Assembly (NCBI RefSeq): GCF_000400485.1
Contig: NZ_ASHR01000024.1
Location: 21,035-85,034 of the forward strand
Reading direction: 5' to 3'
Source: Agrococcus pavilionensis RW1
GTDB taxonomy: Bacteria > Actinomycetota > Actinomycetes > Actinomycetales > Microbacteriaceae
DNA: 64,000 nucleotides
Position 1 is the stretch's first letter; each line of letters opens with the position of its first letter. Shown piece by piece: positions 48,227 through 56,581 of the stretch. The position numbers were made by a program, and so were the translations under genes. The notes below the pieces were generated by a model that worked only from the letters and a program-made list of their open reading frames with translations, was not told the DNA's origin and made no database searches.

Positions 48227-51200
48227 TCAGACGGGCAGCTCGAGCATCGCCCGGTCGGGCGTGCCGAAGCGGTGCGCCGTGATCGACACCGCTTGCTCGC
48301 GCAGGAACGGCAGCAGCTCGACGCGGCCCGCGCGCGTGACCGGCTGGTCGTAGACGGCGACCGAGACGTCGCCCGCGAGCGCCTCGCGCACGCCGGGGTC
48401 AGTGCCGACGAGGCGGATGCGTCGCACGGGCTCCGCGGGACGCTCGAGGCCGAGCACGTCGTCGCGCTCCACCGGGGCGAGCGCCTCGCGCGAGCGCAGC
48501 CGCGCGTGGAACTCGGCGTCGGACTCCTCGACGACCTCGAGCAGCCGCAGCGCCGGCAGCGGCCGCCTCGCGAGCTTCACGACGCCGGGCGGCACCTCGA
48601 CGGCTGTCGAGATGCGCACCGTGGAGCGCGCGCGAGCCGCGGCGGCGAGCAGCCGCACGAGGTCGACGACGCGGCCGTCCTCGGCGACGCGGATGAGCAC
48701 CTCCGCCGGCCGGTAGCGGAGCACGTTGCGCTCGACGCCGAGGTCCGAGACGTCCTGCGAGACCCCGAAGTGCGCCTTCCAGCGCGCCTGGTCGCTCTTC
48801 GCGCCCGCGCGGACGGCGTCGAACTCGACGAAGTCGAGCGCGGGCGTCGCCGCCTCGATGACCTCGGCGACGCGCTTGTCGAGCCCCTTGAGCTGCACCG
48901 ACGCCTTCGGCTCGGCGTGCACGGGCTCCCAGTCGACGAGCGTCGCGAGGTAGTTCGGGCCGCCGGCCTTCGCGCCGGGGCCGACCTGCGAGCGCTTCCA
49001 GCCGCCGAAGGGCTGCCGCCGCACGATCGCGCCCGTGATGCCGCGGTTGACGTAGAGGTTGCCCGCCTCGACCTCGTCGAGCCAGTGCGCGACCTCCTCG
49101 GGGTCGAGCGAGTGGATGCCGGCGGTGAGGCCGAAGCCGGTGGCGTTCTGCACCTCGATCGCCTCCTCGAGCGAGTCGACCTCGATGAGCGAGAGGTGCG
49201 GGCCGAAGAGCTCGGTGAGGTGCGAGAACGTGCCGGGGAGCACCGCGTCGCGGATGCCGGGCGACCAGAGCCGGCCCGACGCATCCAGTCGCCTCGGCTC
49301 GAGCAGCCACTCCTCCCCGTCCTCGAGGGTCGTGAGCGCGCGCAGCAGGTCGCCGCTCGCCGGCTCGATGAGCGGGCCCACGTGGGTGCGGGCGTCGAGC
49401 GGCGAGCCGACTCGGAGCGTCGTCGCGGCGTCGACGAGCTGGCGCCGGAAGCGCTCGCTGTCGCCGACGGTGTCGACGAGGATCGCGACCGACGCGGCCG
49501 AGCACTTCTGGCCCGCGTGCAGGAAGGCGCTGCGCACGATGTCGGCGACGGCGAGGTCGAAGTCGGCCGAGGGTGTGACGACGATCGCGTTCTTGCCGCT
49601 CGTCTCGGCGAGCAGCGGCAGGTCGGCGCGCCAGGTCGTGAAGCGCTCCGCGGTCTCGGTCGAGCCGGTGAGGATGACGCGGCCGACCGCGGGGTGGGCG
49701 ACGAGGCGCTCGGAGAGCTCGCCCTCCTCGACGTCGCACAGCAGCAGCACGTCGCGCGGCACGCCCGCCTCCCAGAGCGCCTCGGCGAGCACGGCCGCCG
49801 AGCGCCGCGCTTGCGGCGCGGGCTTGAGGATGACCGCCGAGCCCGTCGCGAGGGCCGCGGTCACCCCGCCGCACGCGATCGCGACCGGGAAGTTCCACGG
49901 CGGGGTGACGACCGTGAGCGCGACCGGCCGCGGGATCGCGCCCTCGACGCGCTCGAGCTCGATCGCCTGCTCGGCGTAGTAGCGGGCGAAGTCGATCGCC
50001 TCCGACACCTCGGGATCGGCCTCGCCGATCGTCTTGCCGGTCTCGGCCATCATGATCTCGATGAGGCGGCCGCGGTAGACGCCGAGCGCCGTGCCCGCGT
50101 CGCGCAGGATCTCGGCCCTCCGCGCGGCACCGAGCCCGGCCCATCCGCTCGCCGCTTGCGCCGCCCGGTCGATGCGCCGCTCGAGCGTCGGCCAGTCGTC
50201 GATGCGGTTCATCTCGAGCGAGCGGAGGCCCAGCTGGGTCTCGCCGGCGCGCTGCACGAGCTGCCTGGCCCAGTCGCGGTTGGCCGGCAGCGACGGGTCG
50301 GTGTCGGGCTCGTTGGCGAAGCCCTCCGGATGCGTCACCGAGACCGCGAGGTCGCCCCGGCGGTCCTGGGTGCGGTTGGGGCGCGGCTCGCCCGCCGCGT
50401 CGTCGGCGCGCAGCAGCTCGATCGACGCGAGGAAGCGGTCGCGCTCCTGCTGGAAGACGGCAGGATCGGCGAGGTCGAACGTGCTCGACATGAAGTTCTC
50501 GCCCGCCGCGTTCTCCTCGAGCCGGCGGATGAGGTAGGCGACGGCGGCGTCGAACTGGTCGGGCCGCACGACGGGCGTGTAGAGCACGAGGTTCGGGAAG
50601 ACCTCGCGCACGGCGTCGCGGTGCTCGGCGGCCATCCCGAGCAGCATCTCGGCGTCGACGCGCTGGTGGGTGCCGTGGTGGCGCGCGAGCTCGGCGGCGT
50701 AGGCGAGGTCGAAGAGGTTGTGGCTCGCGACGCCGAGGCGCACGGCGAAGGCGTTGTCGGGCAGCAGCGCCTCGCGCAGCACGCGCTTGAAGTTGGCGTC
50801 GCTCGCGGCCTTCGAGCCGACGACCGCGAGCGGCCAGCCGTGGATCGCGGCGTCGACGCGCTCCATCGCGAGGTTCGCGCCCTTCACGAGCCGCACCTTG
50901 ATGCCGGCGCCGCCGCTCGCGCGGCGCTCCTTCGCGAACGCGGCGAGCCGCCGGTAGGCGCCGAGCGCGTCGGGCAGGTAGGCCTGCAGCACGATGCCGG
51001 CGTCGACGCCGCGCAGCTCGGGGCGCGAGAGGAGGCGCTCGAAGACCGCGATCGTCAGGTCGAGGTCGCGGTACTCCTCCATGTCGAGGTTGATGAACTT
51101 CGGCGGGGTCGACGCCGCGGCGAGGCGGTAGAGCGGCAGCAGCCGCTCGACCACGAGCTCGACCGTCTCGTCGAAGGCCCACGGCTGCAGCTGCGGCGCG

Positions 51201-52951
51201 ATCGCCGAGACCTTGATCGAGACGTAGTCGACGTCGTCGCGGCGCAGCAGCTCCATCGTGCCCTCGAGCCGGCTCGCCGCCTCCTCCTCGCCGAGCACCG
51301 CCTCGCCGAGCAGGTTGACGTTGACGCGCGTGCCGTCCTCGCGCAGCTTCGCGAGCGGCTTCGCGAGCTTCGAGGGGGATGCGTCGATCACGAGGTGCGA
51401 GACCATGTCGCGCATCGCGCGCTTCACGACCGGGATGACGAGCTTCGGCACGACGATGCCGAAGCCGCCGCCCGCGGTGATGCCGAGCTTGAGGTACCAG
51501 TCGAGGAAGCCGGGGATCTCGCGGCTGAGCGCCTCGAAGTTGCGCGCGCCGACCTTGGGATCCTCGGGGCGGATGACCTTGTCGACGAAGCCGATCGCGA
51601 AGTCGAGGCCCGCGGGGTCCTGCAGCAGTCCCGCGAGCCGCTCGGCCGACTTGTCCTGCTTGTCGCTCGCGGGCCGGTCGAGCCAGCCGCGCACGCGCTC
51701 GATCGCGGCGAGCGCGAAGGGGTCGTCGCTCTTCGCCTCCGTGAGCTCGACCGGGGCCGGTGCGGCGCGGCGCTCGGGTGCCGCGGGGTTGGCGATCGCG
51801 GTGGGCTCGGGGTCGCGGACGATCGCCGGCGACGCGGGCGCAGGCTCGGCGGGCTGCTCGGGCGGGGCGGGCGGGGCAGCGGCGGGCGCCTTCGACTCGG
51901 TGGGCGCGACCGGCGCCGTCACCGCGGCGGCGATCGGCGCGGCAGCCCCGGGAGCGACGGCCGTGGGGGTCGCCGCGGCGGCGGCCGCGACGATGCGCTC
52001 GACGGGCGCGGCCGGCGCGTCCGGCGTCGTCGGCGCAGCCGCTTCGTCCAGCGCCGTCGGGGCCTTGGGCGCCTCGGCGACCGGCGGCGCTGCGGCGGCG
52101 TCGGCGGGCGGCCCATCGCTCGAGCCCTCGCGGGCGCGTCGCTCGGCCTCCGCCTTCGCGGCCGCACGTGCCGAGACGGCGGCGGCGAGACCGCGGATGC
52201 GCGGCTGGTCCTGCTCGGGCAGCACGGGGTTGGCGATCACCGGGTTCGCGGTCGCCGGATCGGGCAGCACGGGAGCGACGGGCGCCGGATCCTCGGGCAC
52301 CACCGCGTCGCCGAGTGGCTGCAGCGGCTCGTGCACGTCGCCGTGCTGCTCGTCGAGGATCTCGGGCTCGGCGCCCTCCGCGGCCTCCGCCTGCGCCGCC
52401 TGCTCGCGCAGCTCGCGCCGCGACGGCGTCCGCGCGGCGAAGGGGTCGTCGGCCGGCTGCTCGGCGTCGACCGGCTCGAGCGACTCGCCCACGGCGGCCG
52501 CCGAGGCGACGTCGGCGTCGTCCGCCGATGCATCCGCCGGCTCGACCGCTCGCGCATCGCCCGGCACCGGCACCTGCGAGGCGGCGTCGAGCTCGGCCTG
52601 CAGCTCGGCGAGGTCCATCTGCGCGGTCGGCTCCTCCTCGCGCTCCTGCGCGAGCGACCAGCCGGACGTCGGGGCATCGGCAGCGCGGTCGCGAGCGCGG
52701 TCGCGATCGCGCTCCGGCGCCTGCGCGGCGGCGCCCGCCGCGGCGGCGAACGTCGCGTCGTCGACCTCGAACGCCGGGCCGCTCAGCCCGAAGCGCCCGC
52801 CGAGCGGCGCGAGCGGCTCGTCCGGGTCGACCTCCGCGTCCTGCTCTTCGACGACCTCGACCGGCTCGGCCCCCGGCTGCTCGGCGTCGGCGAGCTCGAT
52901 GCCCTCCGCGATGAGGGCGTCGAAGTCGTCGTCCCTGGACTGCTGGGTCAT
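48227..52951 (-). CDS. putA: PutA: proline dehydrogenase / P5C dehydrogenase
   Basis: The 1574-residue bifunctional enzyme has an unusual low-complexity, Ala/Pro/Glu-rich N-terminus (about 1-400). The proline dehydrogenase barrel follows (about 405-800; GFVDKVIRPEDPKVGARNF, YVSIKVSAIAPQ, RLVKGANLAMERV). The aldehyde dehydrogenase domain comes next (about 900-1350; TPPWNFPVAIACGG, LAETSGKNAIVVT with the general-base Glu, HAGQKCSAAS with the nucleophile Cys, NRGITGAIVRRQPFGGWKRSQ). A C-terminal 170-residue region completes it. It converts proline to glutamate. Typical actinobacterial PutA is near 1150-1200 residues. I see no repressor (RHH) domain. Confidence 0.9.
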   Translation of the reverse strand: MTQQSRDDDFDALIAEGIELADAEQPGAEPVEVVEEQDAEVDPDEPLAPLGGRFGLSGPAFEVDDATFAAAAGAAAQAPERDRDRARDRAADAPTSGWSLAQEREEEPTAQMDLAELQAELDAASQVPVPGDARAVEPADASADDADVASAAAVGESLEPVDAEQPADDPFAARTPSRRELREQAAQAEAAEGAEPEILDEQHGDVHEPLQPLGDAVVPEDPAPVAPVLPDPATANPVIANPVLPEQDQPRIRGLAAAVSARAAAKAEAERRAREGSSDGPPADAAAAPPVAEAPKAPTALDEAAAPTTPDAPAAPVERIVAAAAAATPTAVAPGAAAPIAAAVTAPVAPTESKAPAAAPPAPPEQPAEPAPASPAIVRDPEPTAIANPAAPERRAAPAPVELTEAKSDDPFALAAIERVRGWLDRPASDKQDKSAERLAGLLQDPAGLDFAIGFVDKVIRPEDPKVGARNFEALSREIPGFLDWYLKLGITAGGGFGIVVPKLVIPVVKRAMRDMVSHLVIDASPSKLAKPLAKLREDGTRVNVNLLGEAVLGEEEAASRLEGTMELLRRDDVDYVSIKVSAIAPQLQPWAFDETVELVVERLLPLYRLAAASTPPKFINLDMEEYRDLDLTIAVFERLLSRPELRGVDAGIVLQAYLPDALGAYRRLAAFAKERRASGGAGIKVRLVKGANLAMERVDAAIHGWPLAVVGSKAASDANFKRVLREALLPDNAFAVRLGVASHNLFDLAYAAELARHHGTHQRVDAEMLLGMAAEHRDAVREVFPNLVLYTPVVRPDQFDAAVAYLIRRLEENAAGENFMSSTFDLADPAVFQQERDRFLASIELLRADDAAGEPRPNRTQDRRGDLAVSVTHPEGFANEPDTDPSLPANRDWARQLVQRAGETQLGLRSLEMNRIDDWPTLERRIDRAAQAASGWAGLGAARRAEILRDAGTALGVYRGRLIEIMMAETGKTIGEADPEVSEAIDFARYYAEQAIELERVEGAIPRPVALTVVTPPWNFPVAIACGGVTAALATGSAVILKPAPQARRSAAVLAEALWEAGVPRDVLLLCDVEEGELSERLVAHPAVGRVILTGSTETAERFTTWRADLPLLAETSGKNAIVVTPSADFDLAVADIVRSAFLHAGQKCSAASVAILVDTVGDSERFRRQLVDAATTLRVGSPLDARTHVGPLIEPASGDLLRALTTLEDGEEWLLEPRRLDASGRLWSPGIRDAVLPGTFSHLTELFGPHLSLIEVDSLEEAIEVQNATGFGLTAGIHSLDPEEVAHWLDEVEAGNLYVNRGITGAIVRRQPFGGWKRSQVGPGAKAGGPNYLATLVDWEPVHAEPKASVQLKGLDKRVAEVIEAATPALDFVEFDAVRAGAKSDQARWKAHFGVSQDVSDLGVERNVLRYRPAEVLIRVAEDGRVVDLVRLLAAAARARSTVRISTAVEVPPGVVKLARRPLPALRLLEVVEESDAEFHARLRSREALAPVERDDVLGLERPAEPVRRIRLVGTDPGVREALAGDVSVAVYDQPVTRAGRVELLPFLREQAVSITAHRFGTPDRAMLELPV

Positions 52952-53062
52952 GCCGCATATCGTATGGGGGTGGGCCTGGGGCGACCCGGGCCGGGTCGCG
53001 CGCGAGCGCTCGCGGACCGGCGCCGAACCCTCGACGGCCCGCTCGAGTCGAGGAGGACGAGC

Positions 53063-54646
53063 ATGTCGCGTGTCGCCATCATCGGCGGGGGCCACAACGG
53101 GCTCACCGCCGCCGCCTACCTCGCGCGCGCGGGCGTCGACGTCACGGTGCTCGAGCGGCTGCCGCACGTCGGCGGCGCCGCCGTCTCGGCGCAGGCGTTC
53201 GAGGGGCTCGACGCGCGCCTCTCGCGCTACAGCTACCTCGTGAGCCTCATGCCGCGGCAGATCATCGACGACCTCGGCCTCGACGTGCGGCTCGCCCGCC
53301 GCCGCTACTCCTCCTACACGCCCGTGCCGGGCGGCGATCGCGGGCTGCTCATCGACGCGGGCGACGAGGCCGCGACCCGCGCGTCGTTCGCGGCGATCGG
53401 CGCGGCCGACGACGCCGACGGGTTCGCGGCCTTCTACGACCGCACCACGCGCCTCGCGGCCGCCCTCTTCCCGACGATGACCGAGCCGCTCCCCAGGAAG
53501 GCGGCGGCGCGCGCGGCCGCCGGCGACGCATCCGCGTGGTCCGAGATCGTCGACGCGCCCATCGCCGACGCGATCGAGCGCGCGGTGCGCAGCGACGTCG
53601 CGCGCGGCGTCATCGCGACCGACGCGCTCATCGGCACCTTCGCCTCGCTCGCCGACCCCGGCCTCGAGCAGAACCGCTGCCTGCTGTACCACGTGATCGG
53701 CGGCGGCACGGGCGACTGGGACGTGCCGATCGGCGGCATGGGGCAGGTCTCGGGCGAGCTCGAGCTCGCGGCGCGCCAGGCGGGCGCGACGATCCTCACG
53801 GGCGTGACCGTCACGCGCGTGACGCCCGACGGCGAGGTGACGTGGAGCGAGCAGGTCGGCGGGCTGCCGACCGACTCGCCCGGCGTGCCGATCGGCACGG
53901 AGCTCACCGCCGAGTTCGACCTCGTGCTCGCAGGCATAGCGCCGCACGTGCTCGCGGGGCTGCTCGAGCCCGCGGGGCCGTCGGTGCCGCGGCCGGAGGG
54001 CGCGCAGGTGAAGGTCAACATGCTGCTCTCGCGGCTGCCACGGCTGCGCGAGGACATCGCGCCCGAGGCGGCGTTCGGCGGCACGTTCCACATCAACGAG
54101 ACCTACTCGCAGCTCGAGCGCGCCTACGCCGCCGCGGCGGGCGGCGCCATCCCCGAGCCGCTGCCGTGCGAGATCTACTGCCACTCGCTCACCGACCCGA
54201 CGATCCTCGGGGACGACCTGCGCGCATCCGGCGCCCACACCCTCACCGTCTTCGGGCTGCACGCGCCCGACCGGCTGCTCACCGAGGAGTCGAACGAGCG
54301 GATGCGCGCCGAGCTCGAGCGCGCGGTGCTCGCGTCGCTCGACTCGGTGCTCGCCGAGCCGATCGAGCCGCTGCTCGTCGAGGGGCGGGGCGGCCCGGCG
54401 ATCGAGACGCGCACGACGCGCGACATCGAGGCGTCGCTCGCGATGCCCGGCGGCCACATCTTCCACGGGCAGCTGTCGTGGCCGTGGCTCGACCACGAGC
54501 CGACGTCGGTCGCCGAGGCGTGGGGCGTCGCGACGCCCCACGCGCGGATCCTCATGGCCGGCTCGGGCGCGCGTCGCGGCGGCGCCGTCTCGGGCATCGG
54601 CGGCCACAACGCGGCGCACGCGGCGCTCGAGCTGCTGCGGCCGTAG
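53063..54646 (+). CDS. Phytoene-desaturase-like FAD oxidoreductase
   Basis: The 527-residue flavoprotein begins RVAIIGGGHNGLTAAAYLARAGVDVTVLERLPHVGGAA, a GxGxxG dinucleotide fold with the GG motif of the carotenoid-desaturase/PYROXD2 group. It continues through LYHVIGGGTGDWDVPIGGMGQ and ends with ILMAGSGARRGGAVSGIGGHNAAHAALELL. The start ATG at 53063 follows GAGGAGGACG. No carotenoid gene is near, so the group assignment is by sequence only. It is divergent from putA. Confidence 0.87.
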   Translation: MSRVAIIGGGHNGLTAAAYLARAGVDVTVLERLPHVGGAAVSAQAFEGLDARLSRYSYLVSLMPRQIIDDLGLDVRLARRRYSSYTPVPGGDRGLLIDAGDEAATRASFAAIGAADDADGFAAFYDRTTRLAAALFPTMTEPLPRKAAARAAAGDASAWSEIVDAPIADAIERAVRSDVARGVIATDALIGTFASLADPGLEQNRCLLYHVIGGGTGDWDVPIGGMGQVSGELELAARQAGATILTGVTVTRVTPDGEVTWSEQVGGLPTDSPGVPIGTELTAEFDLVLAGIAPHVLAGLLEPAGPSVPRPEGAQVKVNMLLSRLPRLREDIAPEAAFGGTFHINETYSQLERAYAAAAGGAIPEPLPCEIYCHSLTDPTILGDDLRASGAHTLTVFGLHAPDRLLTEESNERMRAELERAVLASLDSVLAEPIEPLLVEGRGGPAIETRTTRDIEASLAMPGGHIFHGQLSWPWLDHEPTSVAEAWGVATPHARILMAGSGARRGGAVSGIGGHNAAHAALELLRP

Positions 54647-54653
54647 CCGCTCG

Positions 54654-55268
54654 TCAGCGAGGGACGCGGCCCGCCCAGTCGGAGGGGTGGCTCGCGCGCG
54701 ACGGCGGCAGCGCGTTGAGGCGCGCCCACTCGGCGACCTCCTCGGGCAGCGCGGGCAGCTCGACGGCGATGCCGGCGGCCTCGAGCACCTCGACGACCCG
54801 GGCGATCTTCGCGGTGCCGACGCCCTTCTCGATGAAGCGGCCCTGCACGATGCCGCGCGCATAGACCTCGCCGTCGACGACGAAGCGCTGCACGAGGTAG
54901 ATCGCGCGCTCATCGCCGCCGAGCACGGCCGTCTCGATGTCGAAGCGCTGCCAGAGGTCGAGCGAGCGGCGGTAGACCATCGACGACTGGCCGACGACGG
55001 CGTAGATGCCGGTCTTCCCGAGGGCTGCCGACATGCCCGTGCGGTTCGTCATGTCGACGCGCGCGAGGTCCATGTAGGAGGGGTAGCGGCCGTTGTTCAT
55101 GTGGCCGAGCAGGTCGATGTCGGTCGGCAGCACCCGGAACGTCGTCTTCGCGACGTCGCCGATGCCGAGCTCGGGCTTCCCCCGGCTCTTGAGGTCCATC
55201 GCGAGCAGCCACTGCAACCACATGTTCACGAGGAGCCATCCTGCCCGACCCGTGCCGCGCATCCGCAC
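54654..55268 (-). CDS. Hotdog-fold acyl-CoA thioesterase family protein
   Basis: The 204-residue protein contains a YbgC/4HBT-like region: FRVLPTDIDLLGHMNNGRYPSYMDLARVDM (about 44-73) with the D-x-x-x-H-x-N pattern, then a VVDGEVYARGIVQGRF strand. The N-terminal 35 residues include WLLVNMWLQWLLAM, a hydrophobic helix that may anchor the protein. The start could be the GTG at 55268 or the ATG at 55262; the GTG has GGAGG upstream at 12-base spacing. It would hydrolyse acyl-CoAs, but the substrate is unknown. Confidence 0.8.
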   Translation of the reverse strand: MRMRGTGRAGWLLVNMWLQWLLAMDLKSRGKPELGIGDVAKTTFRVLPTDIDLLGHMNNGRYPSYMDLARVDMTNRTGMSAALGKTGIYAVVGQSSMVYRRSLDLWQRFDIETAVLGGDERAIYLVQRFVVDGEVYARGIVQGRFIEKGVGTAKIARVVEVLEAAGIAVELPALPEEVAEWARLNALPPSRASHPSDWAGRVPR

Positions 55269-55314
55269 GCGTTGGCGGGAACCTCCATGGAGCGCGTCGG
55301 GCTACGCTGGCGCC

Positions 55315-55800
55315 ATGAGCGAGGGCGCGATCACGATCCGGCGGGCGACGACAGCCGACGCCGAGGCGCTGCTGCCGATGTTCGCCGCGCACCGCTCGGT
55401 CGACGAGGAGGACGAGAAGGTCGACCGCTACCGCGAGCGCCTCATCGCGCTCGTCGAGAACCCCGCGCACCACATCGTCGTCGCCGAGCTCGACGGCCGC
55501 GTCGTCGGCTACGCGGCCGCGCAGGACTACGGGCCGGCGCCGCACCGCGACTGGTCGATCGCGCGCATGCACGACCTGTGGGTGTCTCCGGATGCGCGCG
55601 GTCACGGCGCGGGGACGGCCCTGTTCGAGGCGGTGCGCGACTGGGCGGAGCAGCAGACGAAGATCCGGGTGCTCGAGTGGCAGTCGCTCGACGTCGCGAA
55701 GCACTTCTACGCGAAGCTCGGCCTCTCGGGCGAGCACGCGGACGACGAGGACCCGCGGGCGCGCTACGAGATCGCGGTGCACCTGCCGTCGCGCGACTGA
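55315..55800 (+). CDS. GNAT family acetyltransferase
   Basis: The 161-residue protein has the GNAT core: an N-terminal TIRRATTADAEALLPMF, VAELDGRVVGYAAAQDY, and the acetyl-CoA binding turn VSPDARGHGAGTALFEAVRDWAEQ (R/Q-x-x-G-x-G/A). A conserved FYAKLGL motif lies near the C-terminus. Its acceptor is unknown. It is divergent from the thioesterase gene and convergent with the phosphatase gene. Confidence 0.87.
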   Translation: MSEGAITIRRATTADAEALLPMFAAHRSVDEEDEKVDRYRERLIALVENPAHHIVVAELDGRVVGYAAAQDYGPAPHRDWSIARMHDLWVSPDARGHGAGTALFEAVRDWAEQQTKIRVLEWQSLDVAKHFYAKLGLSGEHADDEDPRARYEIAVHLPSRD

Positions 55801-55804
55801 CCCG

Positions 55805-56581
55805 CTACTCGACCGGCGCGACCTCGCCGAGCCGGTCGAGCTGCCACACGGTCGTGCCCGCGGGCAGCGACACCGTCGTCATCGAGCAGTTCGGCAGGAT
55901 GACGTCGGGCGTCAGCTCGGGCACGAGCTGCCGCAGGAGCGAGGTGATGAAGCCGCCGTGCGAGACGACGAGCACGTGCACGGCGCCGTCGCCCGGCACG
56001 TCGGCCGCGGCGCGGATGACGTGCTCGAGGGCGCTGTCGGCGCGCAGGACGATCGCGGCGGCCTGCTCGGCCTGGCCGCTCGCGTCGAGCTGCGCGATCG
56101 TGTCGAAGAGCCCGCGCCAGCCGACCTGGTCGGCGATCGCGCCGAGGGCGCTCAGCTCGCGGTCGACCTCGAAGCCGTGCTCGACGATGACCTCGCGCCA
56201 GACGTCCGAGGCCTTGCGCTCCTCGTGGCCGCCGAAGTTCCACTCGCGCAGCAGCTCGGTGAGCTCGAGCTCGGGCGCCGGGTCGAGGGCCGCGTGGATG
56301 CCCTCGGCCGTCGTGCGGGTGCGCTGCAGGTCGGAGGAGAAGCAGAGGTCGAAGCGCTCGCTCGCGAGGTGGCGCGCTACCGCCTCGATCTGGCGCGTGC
56401 CGAGCGCCGTGATCGGCGAGTCGGACCAGCCCTGCATGAGGTGGTTCGTGTTGTGCTCGGTCTCGGCGTGCCGCACGATCGTGATGCGCAGCTCACGCCC
56501 GCGCGCGAGCGCCGCGAGCTCCTCCGGGAGGCGCTGCTCCGGCCGGTCCGCGGTGCCGGTCTCGGTCGCCTGGTCGTTCAT
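55805..56581 (-). CDS. Histidine phosphatase family protein
   Basis: The 258-residue protein has the branch signature: ITIVRHAETEHNTNHLMQG (RHG-like catalytic His, about 34-52), LREWNFGGHE, and the second catalytic His in VLVVSHGGFITSLLR. It is a phosphoglycerate-mutase-like phosphatase; the substrate is unknown. Its ATG overlaps the stop of the CopD-CtaG gene (ATGA), so the two share an mRNA. Confidence 0.88.
   Translation of the reverse strand: MNDQATETGTADRPEQRLPEELAALARGRELRITIVRHAETEHNTNHLMQGWSDSPITALGTRQIEAVARHLASERFDLCFSSDLQRTRTTAEGIHAALDPAPELELTELLREWNFGGHEERKASDVWREVIVEHGFEVDRELSALGAIADQVGWRGLFDTIAQLDASGQAEQAAAIVLRADSALEHVIRAAADVPGDGAVHVLVVSHGGFITSLLRQLVPELTPDVILPNCSMTTVSLPAGTTVWQLDRLGEVAPVE

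Noticed and set aside
47978..53062. A very long open frame on the plus strand opposite putA, continuous with the desaturase-like gene.
   Set aside because: It is the GC-skew shadow of putA: Arg/Glu/Val-rich with no domain. The true plus-strand gene begins at the ATG at 53063 behind a strong ribosome binding site.
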